Source of the DNA: Monosporascus cannonballus
Taxonomy: Eukaryota > Ascomycota > Sordariomycetes > Xylariales
Reading direction: 5' to 3'
Length of the DNA: 64,000 nt
Assembly (NCBI GenBank): GCA_004154925.1
Contig: QJNS01000049.1
Span: 186,001 to 250,000, forward strand
Position numbers and translations under genes: made by a program. The notes under the pieces were generated by a model. The model had not been told where the DNA came from. It did no database searches and was given only the letters and a program-made list of their open reading frames with translations. Of the stretch, positions 1-10,733 are shown one piece after another; the first letter of the stretch is position 1, and the number at the start of each line of letters is the position of its first letter.

Positions 1-3000
1 TTAACAAAAAAGCTTTGGCTTTATTCGGTTATTTATTTTTTCCGGCTTAATAAAAAGCATTTTCGAATATAAAAACGTATTTGGACGCCGTTTAAACGTT
101 ATATTAACGTAATTTAATTAAGCATTAACCAATTTTTTATTCTTTATTAAATTTTTTAAAAGTAATGGTAATATAATTTAAAAAAATTTAAAAATTCGGT
201 TTTTTAAAGGTTTTTTATATATACGGCAAAAATATCAACTTTTAAAATTAACGGCTAAAAATTCCCCAGATATAAAAATATTACGTACGATTTTCGTTAA
301 TCGCTTTTTTATTAACGAATAATTTCCTATTTATTTCGAACCTTTAAACGTTATAATCCTTAGAACCTTATAATTCGCAAACGGTTCGTAAAACCTAACG
401 GCACGGTTTTTCGGTATCCATAGCGAATAAATTAAATAATAATAACGGGTACGTAATATTGGCGTATTTCTTACGGCGACGGACCGTTCGCAAAAAAGGA
501 GATTTCTTAATATGTAAAGGGCTATATACGTAATAACTAAGGATATGGGCCATAACAGATCTATTAAGAAATTTAAAGAATAATTAACAAAATACGTAAA
601 AGTAATTAGTTATATATATAGAAGCTACGGGATTAACGTTACGTTAATCCCTTTATTAGGGCCCTTGACCCGTCACAAATATCTAAATAGTATAATTAAG
701 AAATAATTTTTAAAATATTAATTAAATTATTTATGTTTATATTAAAAATAGTCGTTAATAATATTTTTAATAAATTATTATGAATACGGTATACCGAGCC
801 TTTTTTTTAAAAAAAATTTAAATTTAATAAGAAAATTTCGGTAAAGTTTCCGTAATTCGAAATAAAAATACGTATAATAAATTATATATTTTGTTTATTA
901 TATTTTTTCTAATATTATTTATACGTTTACTTAAAGTATTTATACTGTTTGCCCGTAAGGTACATTATTAGATAATTTTAATTAAAAATATTTTTGTTAC
1001 TTGTTAAAATAATTATGGAATTTGATAACCATATTACTTCATAGTAAATAAATTAAGACAGAAAGATAAAGTAAGAAGCAATTATTAATAGATAATTTAT
1101 TAATATATTTAAGAATTTTCGAAATTATTAATTTGGTATTTCTTTATAATAATTATAATTATATTAATAATCCGTTAATAAATTTAGAAAATATTAGTTT
1201 TTTCCCATTTTTTATTTTTTCTTTATTTTTTCATTTTTTGTCCGGGTAATACTTTTAATAAGCTTTAACGATATGCTTTTCGTATTTATGTAAATACTTA
1301 AATATAATTTTGTATACGCCTACCATATGGGAAATATAGGTTTCCCGGGAAAAACCAAAATTATTTGTTATTTAAATAAATATTTAAACATATTAACAAA
1401 ATAACGAATAAGTTTAATATTATTAAAAAACAATATATAATTCGTTTTTTTAATAATAAATATTTACGTATAAATATTTAAATTATAAGGTATATTTTTA
1501 TAATACGTAATAAAAAGAAGATAACCGAATTTTAACCGTTATAAACGTTACGGATTATTTAAAGTACGTTTTTGTAATTTAAAATCTTATGTATAATTAT
1601 ATTTTGTTGGATTTATAAAAAGGCTTTTTTTATTAAAGTCAAAATAAATTTAAATAATTATGTTATGATTATTTTAAAAAATAAGTATTAATATAATTAT
1701 ATATTTCTTGGGGGTTAATACGGTTTTTGCCTTATTTCGGCAAGTTTTTGAAATTTTTGTTTTATTCGCCTAAAACTTTTCCAGACTTATTCGGTAATTT
1801 TATATTATAAGTTTTAAAAAAGTTATTAAATACTTTTTGTAAAATATATAACATATATACATAATGCCGAATTTTGTTTACCTATTCGAATTTATCGTTT
1901 AATTTTCGATAAAACTATTTTTATACAGTTATTAATTTAATATTAAAGTTATTATTCGTAATAAGAACGCGAAATCGGTCGGTTATTTTTAATTTTTTTA
2001 ACCGATGTAATAATTTGTCGCCATTAAATTTATTTAATTTAATATTATAAAGTTAAATAATAATTAGAAAATAATGTTTTCTTATTTCCGGTTAATTTAA
2101 TAAATAATAATTTCATGGAACGAACATAACAAATAAAGCATAATTTAAACGTTATAATTAATTAATACATAAAATTTTAAAGGAATATTTTTAAATTTAT
2201 ATTTAATAATTACGTGAATGTATATCCGTATATGTTTTATGTATATTTTTATTATTAATAGTTTAAAGACGTTACCGTAAAATAATATTATAATTTGAAA
2301 ATGTTTATTTAAGAAACTTTTAATAGGGAAATATTAAAAAATGTAGTAATTAATTAAAAGAATTTAATTAAGATTAAGTATTCTAAGGAATATTAGGTTT
2401 TATTTGTAATAAGTAAGGATTATTTTAAAATTATTACCTTTAAAAAAAAGGAAAAAACTTGAAAATAAAAAAAAGTCCAATAAGAATTTATTAATAAAAG
2501 GTTACATAATAATTATTTTAGTATTATTTCAAATTATATATATATTATAATTATATTAGAGATTTTGATATTAATAAGTAAGTCCGTTTAATATATGTTT
2601 TTGCGGCATATATTATTTCGTAAATATTTCTTTATGAAATTTATTTCTTTTTTTTGGGGGGGAAAAATAGGATATATAAAGTAATATTTATATTGCCGAT
2701 ATTTGATTTTAAGTTGTTTAATTATTCGTTAACAAATTTATATAAACTTTTTTTAATATTCCGAATTACGATTTATTTTATTAAATCTTTCGATAGTTTC
2801 GTTTAATAGATTTTCATTATTTTTATTATTAGTATTTTTTCGAAACCATAATTGCCGTTAAAACTAAATTATTTAATCCTTATATTAACGTTTTCGATAT
2901 TTGTAATATTCTCGGTTAAAAATAGGAAAATCGGCCTTTCGTTATATTTAGGATTATGATCGGCTTAAATAGTTTGGCGTAGTAAAGCCGTTTTTTTGGC

Positions 3001-6000
3001 TGGGTAGGCTCGGTAGGTTAAGTTATTTTTCGTTCGGTGGTTATTAGTTAAATTATAGATAAGTAGGTTCCGAATTTGGTTTTCGGGTATCTTATTTTTG
3101 ATTTGAATTTATTTTAATCGGTTTTTAATTTTAACAATTTTTACCGTTACCTTTTAATAAATACTTTTTGTTAAGTATTTTATTATTATTTTGATTATCG
3201 ATAATAAAGTTTTTTAAATTATTATTTTAATTAAAGTTATTATTTTGTAAAAAAATATTTTGTAACGATTTATTATTATTAAAATTATTATTGCCAAAGC
3301 TAAAAGTTTCGAAAATTTGTAATATTATTTCGGCATTATAATAAATTCGATTAAAGCTATAATAAAATATTCTTTTATAATAAATGGATAATTGGCGAAA
3401 ATAGAAAAAAGGATAATCGAAATTACGTAAATGATTAGCGATATAAAGTTTTAAAGTTAAATATTAATTTTTTCGAATGTCGTTTATTTTTTTTCCTTTT
3501 TATTAAATTTTTAAAATAAAATTATATATTTTATATATTTTAATTCCCGTTTAATATCATTAAAATAATATAATTAAAGAATTACCCGTTTTATGTAATA
3601 CTTTAAATCCTTTACGAACTGACAATACCTAAAGCGAATTTAACCAAAATTCTAATGGTTTAAATTTTAATTTTTCTCCGTTACCTAAATTTACTAAATA
3701 TATGCCCATTTGACGTATAGTACAAAATAAGCCAGTACTATTAACTGGCTTTGCTCCCAAATCCGTTAAAAAAACGCTAAATAAGCCGATAATCTTTTAA
3801 CCCAAAGTATTTACGCGTAAGGTTCGGCGTTATAAACGAAAATCTGGTAATAAGTATATAGCCCAGATTATTTCATAATTATTTTATTATTAATATTTTC
3901 CAGTAAATGCATTTTGCGAAATCCGAAAGTACCAGACAATTACCCGTTTAAATTTCGAAAAAATATTATTCTAACGTATTGTTCGCAAAATATTTATAAA
4001 TGTATTATTTCAATTTATGCGGATAAAGGCGTTTACTTTAAAAACATTATATAAAGTTATAAAAAAATTTTGGTTTTTTTGTTTTAAAGCAGTAGTTTTT
4101 GCGTTATTTACAGTAAAAGAATAATGCTTTTAATAAAAAAATATTTATATTATTTGGAAAATTTATTTCTATTAAAATATAATTATTTTAAGGCCGTTTA
4201 TTAAAGTTTTAACAAAATTAAAAATATAATAGGTATTTTATAAATTATTTTAATTCATTGTTTTTTATTTATTTTAAATATTTAGTTAAAAAGGGGTTAA
4301 AAAAGTAATTAATATTATTTAACTAGCCAAATCTTATTTTAAATTTTATGGGTATAAAATCTTTTATTAATAAATTCTTAAATTTTATATATTTAATATA
4401 AATTTCTATTTATTTAAAATTTTATATGTGTTAAAAAAATTATTTTATTTTCTTTATTTAATTACTTAATTCCTTTTATTTCCAACCTAATTAAATTTTA
4501 TTATTTTATTTTATTATTATACGTCAATTTTGATTACCGTTCTTTAACATTTGAAAGAATTTTGAAATAATTATATTTAGGATTTTTAATTTTTAATTTC
4601 GTAATACCCTTTTTATTTAAACGTTAAAAATCCGATAAAATTTTATTTTAAAATTTGTATATTAAAAAAGCTTAAATGCGAAAAGCTAATATTGCAGCAA
4701 AATAAAATAATATCGAAAAGATTTATTATAATTTAAGGTAATATATTAAGCATAAATTAAATAATTAAAAATATTTAAATTTATATATAACTTCTGAAAA
4801 ATAAACGATATAAAGTATAATTAATAAATAAGAAGTGAATACTTATTAGGACGTATTATTTTATAATTATTTTCATATTTTATTAATTATTAATAATTAA
4901 GTAAAATAATAACATTTTAATTAAATTATAACAAAATAAATCGCAACCAAAAATATATTTATAATATTAAATAATAATAATAAAATAGCCGAAATATTTT
5001 ACTATAGTAATAATACCGTTAACGATATTCGTTATAAATTTATCGTTAATTACCTAGATGATTTAATATTTTAATCACCAGAAAGTTTTGTTATACCTTA
5101 AGTTTAAAAATTTTATATAACGATCCGATAAGTAACTTTTTATTTTGATTATTTTTTTAATTATTTTATTAATATTTCCCACGTTTATTACCGGCTTAAA
5201 ATAACAATATTTTATTAAATATTCGTATAAAAATAATAACGAATTTTTATATATATGTTATATTAAAATTATCGAATTTATTATTAATAAAATTACGGAT
5301 TTTTTAATATAATTTCGTTACATATTTTTTATTATTTTCGGGAAATAATATCCATATAAATCAAAAGGATTTTAATATTAATATTAAAGCTGAAAATAAA
5401 AAAAATATATTTTTGTATTTTCTTCCGTAAATTCCGATTACTTTTTTCATTATTTTAGTTTTTAATTGTTTAACGTAATTTTAATTTATTTATTATTTAA
5501 TATTTAAAATAATATAATATCGCAAACGATTTATATTTTAAATTAAATTAGTATAAAAATAATTTCCGAATATTTTTAGACATTAAAAATGTTTATTTGC
5601 AAAAATATTTCGGCTGTAAGCATAATTTTTGATAATTATTTAAAATATTTTTTACTTATGAAAAAGGCCTTTTATTATATTATTTGGCCTATTCTGGATT
5701 TTAGGACATTTCCATTTAAAAAAAAATATTTTTGTTTAATATTATTAAAAAAAATTAAACTTTATAAAAAGTTACTGCAATTTTTGATTTAGGCAAATTC
5801 GAAATTGAAAAAAAAGTTTGTTTATTTGGTTGTATTAAAATCTAACATTATAAATAAATATATTAAATAATTATTTAAAAATAATTTTGAAATAATTTAA
5901 TTAAATTTTCAAACGTATATAGGCGGATATCCGGTTTATTTAAGATTATACGGTATTTTATTATTAAAGGTTACCGGCTTTATAGTTTGGCGTAATAAGG

Positions 6001-6560
6001 CCAAAGGAAACCACTTTATACGTTATTTCGATATAAAGTTTTACGGCCTTATTCCTAAGGTTTGCCTCTAACGTTCGAACCTTTTTTTTATTATAGGCAT
6101 ATTATGGGAAATTATAAAACAAAGTTTTAATTATATTAAGGGATTTAAATAAAAATGGTTTTAAATATATAGAAATATTAAAAATTAATTAAATCTTAAA
6201 GTTAACTTATTAATTAACGGCATAAAAAACGTTTTAACAAATTTATTAAATAAAGTTTTTAAAAAAGGTTTAATATTATTAGTTACGTTTATATTAAAGT
6301 TACTTTTGCCGTATTTAATAACGTAAATCTTAAATTTTGCAAAAATAAAAGTTTTCTGCAAAAAAAACCAAAAATAGTTTAAATTAAAGGTAATCATAAT
6401 ATTAACTTATTGGCCGTACCGTAAATAATTTTCCTTTTTTTTCCGTTAAATTAAACTTATAAAAATAATTAATTATATTAGATTTAAATTATTATATATA
6501 ATAATTATTTTAAATTATTTCCTTATTTTTTTTAATATATCTGGAATTTACGTATTTTGC
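1..6560. repeat. RIP-degraded transposon DNA, unresolved
   Basis: Very AT-rich sequence with no long open frame on either strand. CpG is kept (acgtaa, cgg and similar) while CpA and TpG are scarce, which is the RIP footprint. One plus-strand reverse-transcriptase motif can be read near 5045-5080 (listed separately), so at least part is an LTR retroelement. A run of eight G at 2656-2663 preceded by a T tract resembles a polypurine tract, but I could not pair two LTRs. Short open frames at 5589-5792 and 6185-6397 look like chance frames between RIP-made stops. I see no host gene here. Confidence 0.75.
4960..5170 (+). pseudogene. Reverse transcriptase fragment, LTR-element type
   Basis: Plus-strand translation reads ...IVNYLDDLIF, a stop, then SPESF around 5040-5085. 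YLDD followed by a short hydrophobic run and SPE fits the catalytic strand-turn-strand of retroelement reverse transcriptases, probably Ty3/gypsy. The single stop sits where gypsy proteins often have a codon that one transition would turn into a stop. Flanking frames are full of stops, so this is a dead remnant. Family assignment rests on one motif. Confidence 0.5.
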
Positions 6561-6595
6561 TAATAGATAGTTGTAGATACTTAATAGGTCCTGCT

Positions 6596-6730
6596 AAGGA
6601 CCCATTGGGTACTCGCGGGTAATGCCAAGGACCCATTAGGTACCCGCGGGTAATTCTGACTTACGCCAAGGACCCATGGATCACCCATGGGTCCTTGGCA
6701 TTACCCGCGGGTACCCGTTGGCCGTGGGTA
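6596..6730. repeat. Nested GC-rich palindrome
   Basis: GC-rich block in AT-rich surroundings, built from the words AAGGACCCAT and ACCCGCGGGT. Perfect arms: GCCAAGGACCCATGG at 6665-6679 pairs with 6685-6699 (loop of 5), and GGTACCCGCGGGTAAT at 6639-6654 pairs with 6700-6715. A third copy, 6611-6634, is the reverse complement of 6689-6712 with one mismatch, so at least two alternative hairpins are possible. The units also repeat directly at 6596 and 6627. There is no coding potential. It could be a transposon terminus, a MITE-like remnant or a cruciform-prone spacer. Confidence 0.85.
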
Positions 6731-6884
6731 ATTTTCGGTGGGTGGTTCCTCCCTCACCCTAACTGTATCTATTGCTTAGACTTCCACGATACTTGTCAGA
6801 TATAAGAGACATCAGTTGTGTGTGTATTGATGACTAGTTGCAGGTGCTCTAGAACGCGCACTGCACTTTAAGGTGATCTAGTCC

Positions 6885-6902
6885 CGGAACATATATGTTC
6901 CG
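6885..6902. repeat. Perfect 18-bp palindrome
   Basis: CGGAACATATATGTTCCG is a perfect inverted repeat. A second perfect 18-bp hairpin, GGGGTGCTAGAGCACCCC, lies at 6926-6943. Both lie just left of the LTR end at 7023, in sequence of ordinary base composition, and may belong to an upstream LTR or small element whose start I could not fix. Confidence 0.7.
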
Positions 6903-6949
6903 ATCAGAGGGAATCTTCCGTATATGGGGTGCTAGAGCACCCCCTGCTA

Positions 6950-7137
6950 GCTGACAATACTCCTGCCAACATAAACCCGTGCGGCTAAGGTTTAATAGTT
7001 GGTTAAACCGCATAGCCGTCACAATAATGAAAAAAGCGGTTTGCCAAAAAAAAAAGAAAGAAAGAAAAAAGAGAAAAAGAAAAAGAAGAAAAAAGAAAAG
7101 AAAATTTTCGAGATAAAAGATTTTGGAAAGGGGAGAT
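6950..7137 (+). mobile_element. 5' LTR end plus internal remnant of plus-sense gypsy element
   Basis: 6950-7023 matches the end of the gypsy LTR family in this window: CCTGCCAACATAAACCCGTG and a terminus GCCGTCACA, which reads as reverse complement compared with the minus-sense copies. A purine-rich stretch follows (about 7049-7110, then AAAGGGGAGATCG), closely matching the sequence that adjoins the 3' LTR of the complete element at 10356-17056. Almost all internal sequence is therefore deleted, leaving the LTR end, the polypurine-tract region and the next LTR. The Lys-rich open frame across it is only the purine tract. Confidence 0.7.
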
Positions 7138-7561
7138 CGTATTACGACTTAACCAAATACGGGTCTCGGAAGCGGTCGCTCTGCGACCGAAACAGGATCT
7201 AAGTGGGTTAAGTCACGTAATATGGCTCCGAACGGCTTTCATGGAACCAAGAGGAGCATATTTAGTTAAATTGTATGGTTCCGAACGGTTCCCATAAAGT
7301 TAAGGGAAGCATATTTAGTTAAGTAATATGGTTTCGGAGAGCTTCCATGGAATTAAAGGAAGCGCAGGAAAAATATATACGTTCGTTATTTCTATAGTTT
7401 AAATAACAGCAGTTTGCAATAACATTTCATTATTTAAAATGCCTTTCATATTACGAAACGTAACTAATTACTGTATTCATTGTTCAAAATTCTACGATAT
7501 TCCTGCCAACATAAACCCGTGCGACTAAGGTTTAATAATTGGTTAAACCTGGAGCCGTCAC
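7138..7561 (+). mobile_element. LTR (3') of deleted plus-sense gypsy element
   Basis: Starts TATTACGAC (RIP form of TGTTACGAC) and ends GCCGTCACA, so it is a full LTR in plus sense of the family seen at 10356-10733. The right part (about 7360-7561) aligns with that LTR read backwards. The left part differs: it holds three imperfect direct repeats of about 50 bp (about 7219, 7268 and 7322) sharing ATATGG, CCGAACGG and AGCATATTTAGTTAA. It is less RIP-mutated than the complete copies. Confidence 0.7.
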
Positions 7562-8109
7562 ACTACAGTAGTAACGCCACAGTAGCAGCGCCGGCGATGT
7601 CGCTATCGCCGTTCCCTGTAAAGCACACCGCCTAAATGAGTAATTCATTACTTCCAAATAGGCCTATAATATGGAGGGATTCGTAAACAACAAAGAGAGA
7701 ACTTCCTTCGGGAAGATAGTAATAATCCCGATATTTTACTGTTCTACAGTAGAACTTATTGAGGCAACGGACATCGAATGCTAACAGGCATGATATACAC
7801 ATCCACTAAGCCCTCCATGCTTATCTGAGTATGTTGGTGGTTGGAGTCTATAACTTTGTAGTTCTTATGCGATCTGCGGAATGTAAGACGGGGAAGGTAG
7901 TGACTTGAAAGAGGCGGTACGTAGAAGTTGGGGAATATAAGTGTTTCCAATGCCTTCTTGAATAAGAGCAAAACTTCATCAAATATGACATCCATTTCCA
8001 ATGTTAACGTTGTGCTGCTGTGTCGATATCACGGGCTCGGAGCGTAAGTCTCTGTTTACTATCCATAACTAGCATGTAGGTGCCTTTACAAACACATCGA
8101 TCCATTTCC
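7562..8109. other. 3' flank of the CE5 gene, no recognised gene
   Basis: Sequence of ordinary base composition between the LTR at 7561 and the stop codon of the esterase gene. An 81-codon minus frame (7756-8001) has no recognisable motif. The region may hold the 3' UTR of the esterase transcript. No clear polyadenylation signal stands out. Confidence 0.5.
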
Positions 8110-8977
8110 TTACGCCGCATCCAGCTTTCCGCGGATAAAGGACAACGCCTGCTGGCCGTACTTGTTGACGTATTGCTGGTGCGAGTTCGCATCGTTGCCG
8201 TTGCAGCAGTACGGGTCGGGGGCGTCGCAGTAGGATTGGATGATGGAGGGGTTAGCGGGCCGGCATTGGAAACCTGGCGGGCGGGCGGCGAACTGCGGTA
8301 GTGGTTAAGTTCATCAGTATCTTGCGAGAGTGCTATATGATAGGAAAGACGATGTCGATATCGCGGTCGGGGTTGACTTACCCCGCCGGCCCTACACGTG
8401 CCTACGTTATACGGAAGGCCGTTCGCGTTGTGAGGATCGCCCATGAAGATGGCGGCCTTGACCGCGGCCAGGGCGTTACCAGTGATGGTGGCACCAGCGC
8501 CGCCACAGAGGGCGTTGTCCATGATCTGGCCGCCCTGAAGAAACAACAGCGTCAGCGTCTCCACCTCACATGTCACACAGTATTATCTGGCGCCTCATCC
8601 CATCCTCGGCCGTGGGCGGATTTCGAATTGCATACCTGCGAGTATCCAATAAGCACGATTTTGGTATTGGGGCACCTGTTGTTGAGGTCGGTCACAGCCC
8701 TGACCACGGCCGCGGTTCCCTGCTGCGCGGATTGATCATAGGACACACCGCCGCACTGGGGCTGCCCTCCGCAGGCCGGGTACGTGATCGCCTGGGCCTG
8801 GCTTCCGGGGTATGCCTGAGTCACCATGTTGACGAGCCCCTGGGACGTGCCGTAGCCCGGCGGTGCCGTGGTCTCGCGGGCGCCGAAGACGAAGACGCCG
8901 GGACAGCTCTGCCGTTCCTCCAGAGGCGTGGAGCTGGCGAGGCCAGCGAGAAGCGGGAGAGCAGCGGTGAGCTTCAT
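8110..8977 (-). CDS. Secreted CE5 acetylxylan esterase / cutinase-family serine esterase
   Basis: Three exons: 8977-8636, 8534-8382 and 8292-8110. Introns at 8535-8635 (GTATGC...TTCTTCAG) and 8293-8381 (GTAAGT...CGCAG) are both phase 0. The product is 225 aa, normal for family CE5. Residues 1 to about 17 form a signal peptide, with a short propeptide ending LEER before mature QSCPG. The nucleophile is Ser113 in GYSQG, a motif completed only across intron 1. The other triad members are probably Asp191 (DPYCC) and His203 (SHQQY), with the 12-residue spacing usual in acetylxylan esterases. Cysteines suit disulfides. The family hydrolyses acetyl groups on xylan or cutin-type esters outside the cell; the CDAPDPYCCNGND context favours acetylxylan esterase. 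No stop or frameshift lies within the exons. Confidence 0.93.
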
Positions 8978-9068
8978 AGCGATTAATTCGTACGTTAAAG
9001 GTGAACTTCGAGCGGAGACAAGGTTACTGGGGCTGCATTTCTAAGAAGTCGAAGACGACCATCGCGCT

Positions 9069-9078
9069 TCTTATATGC
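9069..9078 (-). promoter_or_regulatory. Possible TATA element of the CE5 gene
   Basis: On the minus strand CATATAAGAAG lies about 95 bp upstream of the ATG at 8977, a plausible distance for a fungal core promoter with a short leader. This is positional inference only. Confidence 0.35.
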
Positions 9079-10121
9079 GAATCTGCGAGGGCCGTTCGGA
9101 TACCTGCCCCAAAAAAGATACGGATGGAATCGCCGGATCGTGGCTAGGTACGGTTAAGCGCAATTTATCCTACACGTCAGTTGTTTTAGTTTCACGGCTA
9201 AATACCCTTCCTCCTACCACGTGGGGCATACCAAGTACTTAAAACTAATCCGGGGTGCATGAATACGACCCATAGCTTAGCTTCACGCCTAGCACTGAAA
9301 GGGGCGATTCCCAGGCAGAAGATTGATCGGCATAACTCAAATCATCTCCGCGACAGTGACCCATGGTGAAGCCATACGCGGTCTCGCATACTTTCCATTT
9401 CTCTATAAAAACTACTGTGCAAGGTTCATGGCGGGTACTTCACTGGTCACACATTGCAACTCCTCCACTTGACCTAATCCAGGTCGAATTCCATCCTATC
9501 CAATACTGTCCTCTTTCCAGGTCCTGTTTGGGAGGCCTGTTCGAATATTTAACGGGGTGGGGGTTCTCTGCTGCGGGAAAGCGGTCTGGTTACCCTTTGG
9601 GGGCTTGCGGCGCATGTCCATCCAGCCCGGCATGGTAATATGCTCATCGGTGTCGGTCGAACGGATGCTCGCATTTTACCTAGCAGTTATCCCGGAGGAG
9701 AGGAGTTTATTCATGAAATTCGCGTCCTCGTCCCAAGACATGCCGGATACATCCTTGGGGCCTGATATGATATGAGAAGAAAACCGGAATGGGTAGGGCC
9801 TAAAGTCACCAAGGCATCTCCATCATCAGTGATGAACCATCTAAGGTCCCGCGGTGGACGACCATAGTTATTGTCACAATAAACAGCAAAGTCTCGTCGG
9901 CCTGGTAACGGTACAGTTGTGCATGTGAATGTCTCGCAATTAACGTTAACAAATGCCTCAATTAGAATGTACCTGTGTCACACTTACTACGGAGCAGATA
10001 TACAGCTTTTGAGGGTATATTGACTTGTAGGAAGCTAGGAAGTGGTGATCCTACTTGTTATCGGTAATCCACTAATATAGGGCTTCGGAAAGGAATAACA
10101 ATTACCCGGAGACCCTAGCTA

Positions 10122-10192
10122 GGGGTGCCCTTTTCTACACATCCTCTGATCTTTCTGTGGCTATAACAGAAAGATTATCCCATAGGCACCCC
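10122..10192. repeat. Small hairpin element (MITE-like)
   Basis: Ends GGGGTGCC (10122-10129) and GGCACCCC (10185-10192) are perfect inverted repeats. Inside lies a second perfect stem, ATCTTTCTGT (10149-10158) with ACAGAAAGAT (10166-10175), loop of 7. A transcript could fold into a long stem. It might be a miniature inverted-repeat element or an intrinsic hairpin; no target-site duplication was identified. Confidence 0.55.
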
Positions 10193-10355
10193 CCAGATCT
10201 AACGCTTTCGTAAAGCTATATACAATAAACAATATATAAGGCGGCACCCCGATCAATGCCCCAACCCCCCAAAGCGCCGCCAATTCTCATACAAAATCAA
10301 CAAAAGTGCATATTTATAACTAATTAACAAAAATAGATATTAAGAAACAGACAAC

Positions 10356-10733
10356 TGTGACGGCTATGCGGTTTAACCAACTATTAAACCTTAGTCGTAC
10401 GGGTTTATATTAGCAGAAATATCGTAAGAACCTAAATAATAAATACAGTAATCGTATTACATTTCGTAATTCCAAAGGTACCTGAAATAACGATATTATA
10501 TTACAAAGTAAAATTATTTAAATTATGAAAATAATAAACATATATATCTTATTTTCATTTATTGGCTTATTTTTATTTAACCGTATTTAATAAATTTTTA
10601 TTAAGCAATTACTTAATACTAATTAATCGTGCTTAGCAAATTTTTGCTAAGCACCTCGTTACGTAACTCGAAAGGTGGTCCGTGTTATCCTCGTTAACCG
10701 TTTCCTAAGGCCGGAGCCTGTTAGATCGTAATA
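10356..10733 (-). repeat. Left (3') LTR of gypsy copy 1
   Basis: Begins TGTGACGGCTATGCGG and ends GATCGTAATA. The outer (left) end is nearly unmutated, while the inner end shows CA to TA (TCGTAATA against TCGTAACA in the right LTR). Followed inside by the polypurine tract. Confidence 0.9.

Larger units (their letters stand above)
8978..10350. other. Upstream host sequence of the CE5 island
   Basis: Ordinary base composition, not RIP-degraded. It would contain the CE5 promoter. On the minus strand a frame of 89 codons (9762-9496) with one internal stop reads fairly protein-like (for example SGMSWDEDANFMNKLLSSG), but I recognise no family. Plus-strand frames at 9363-9775 overlap it. From about 10200 to the LTR at 10356 the sequence becomes AT-richer. 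Confidence 0.5.

Noticed and set aside
500..680. LTR boundaries at GGCCATAACA (about 549-558) and CCGTCACA (about 670)
   Set aside because: They resemble LTR termini, but I found no partner copy or target duplication, so no element is called.
6999..7202. Plus-strand Lys-rich 67-codon frame
   Set aside because: It spans an LTR end and the A/G-rich polypurine-tract region of a deleted gypsy element, so the lysines come from purine low complexity.
8080..8986. Plus-strand frames of 73-144 codons across the CE5 locus
   Set aside because: Antisense shadows of the esterase exons.
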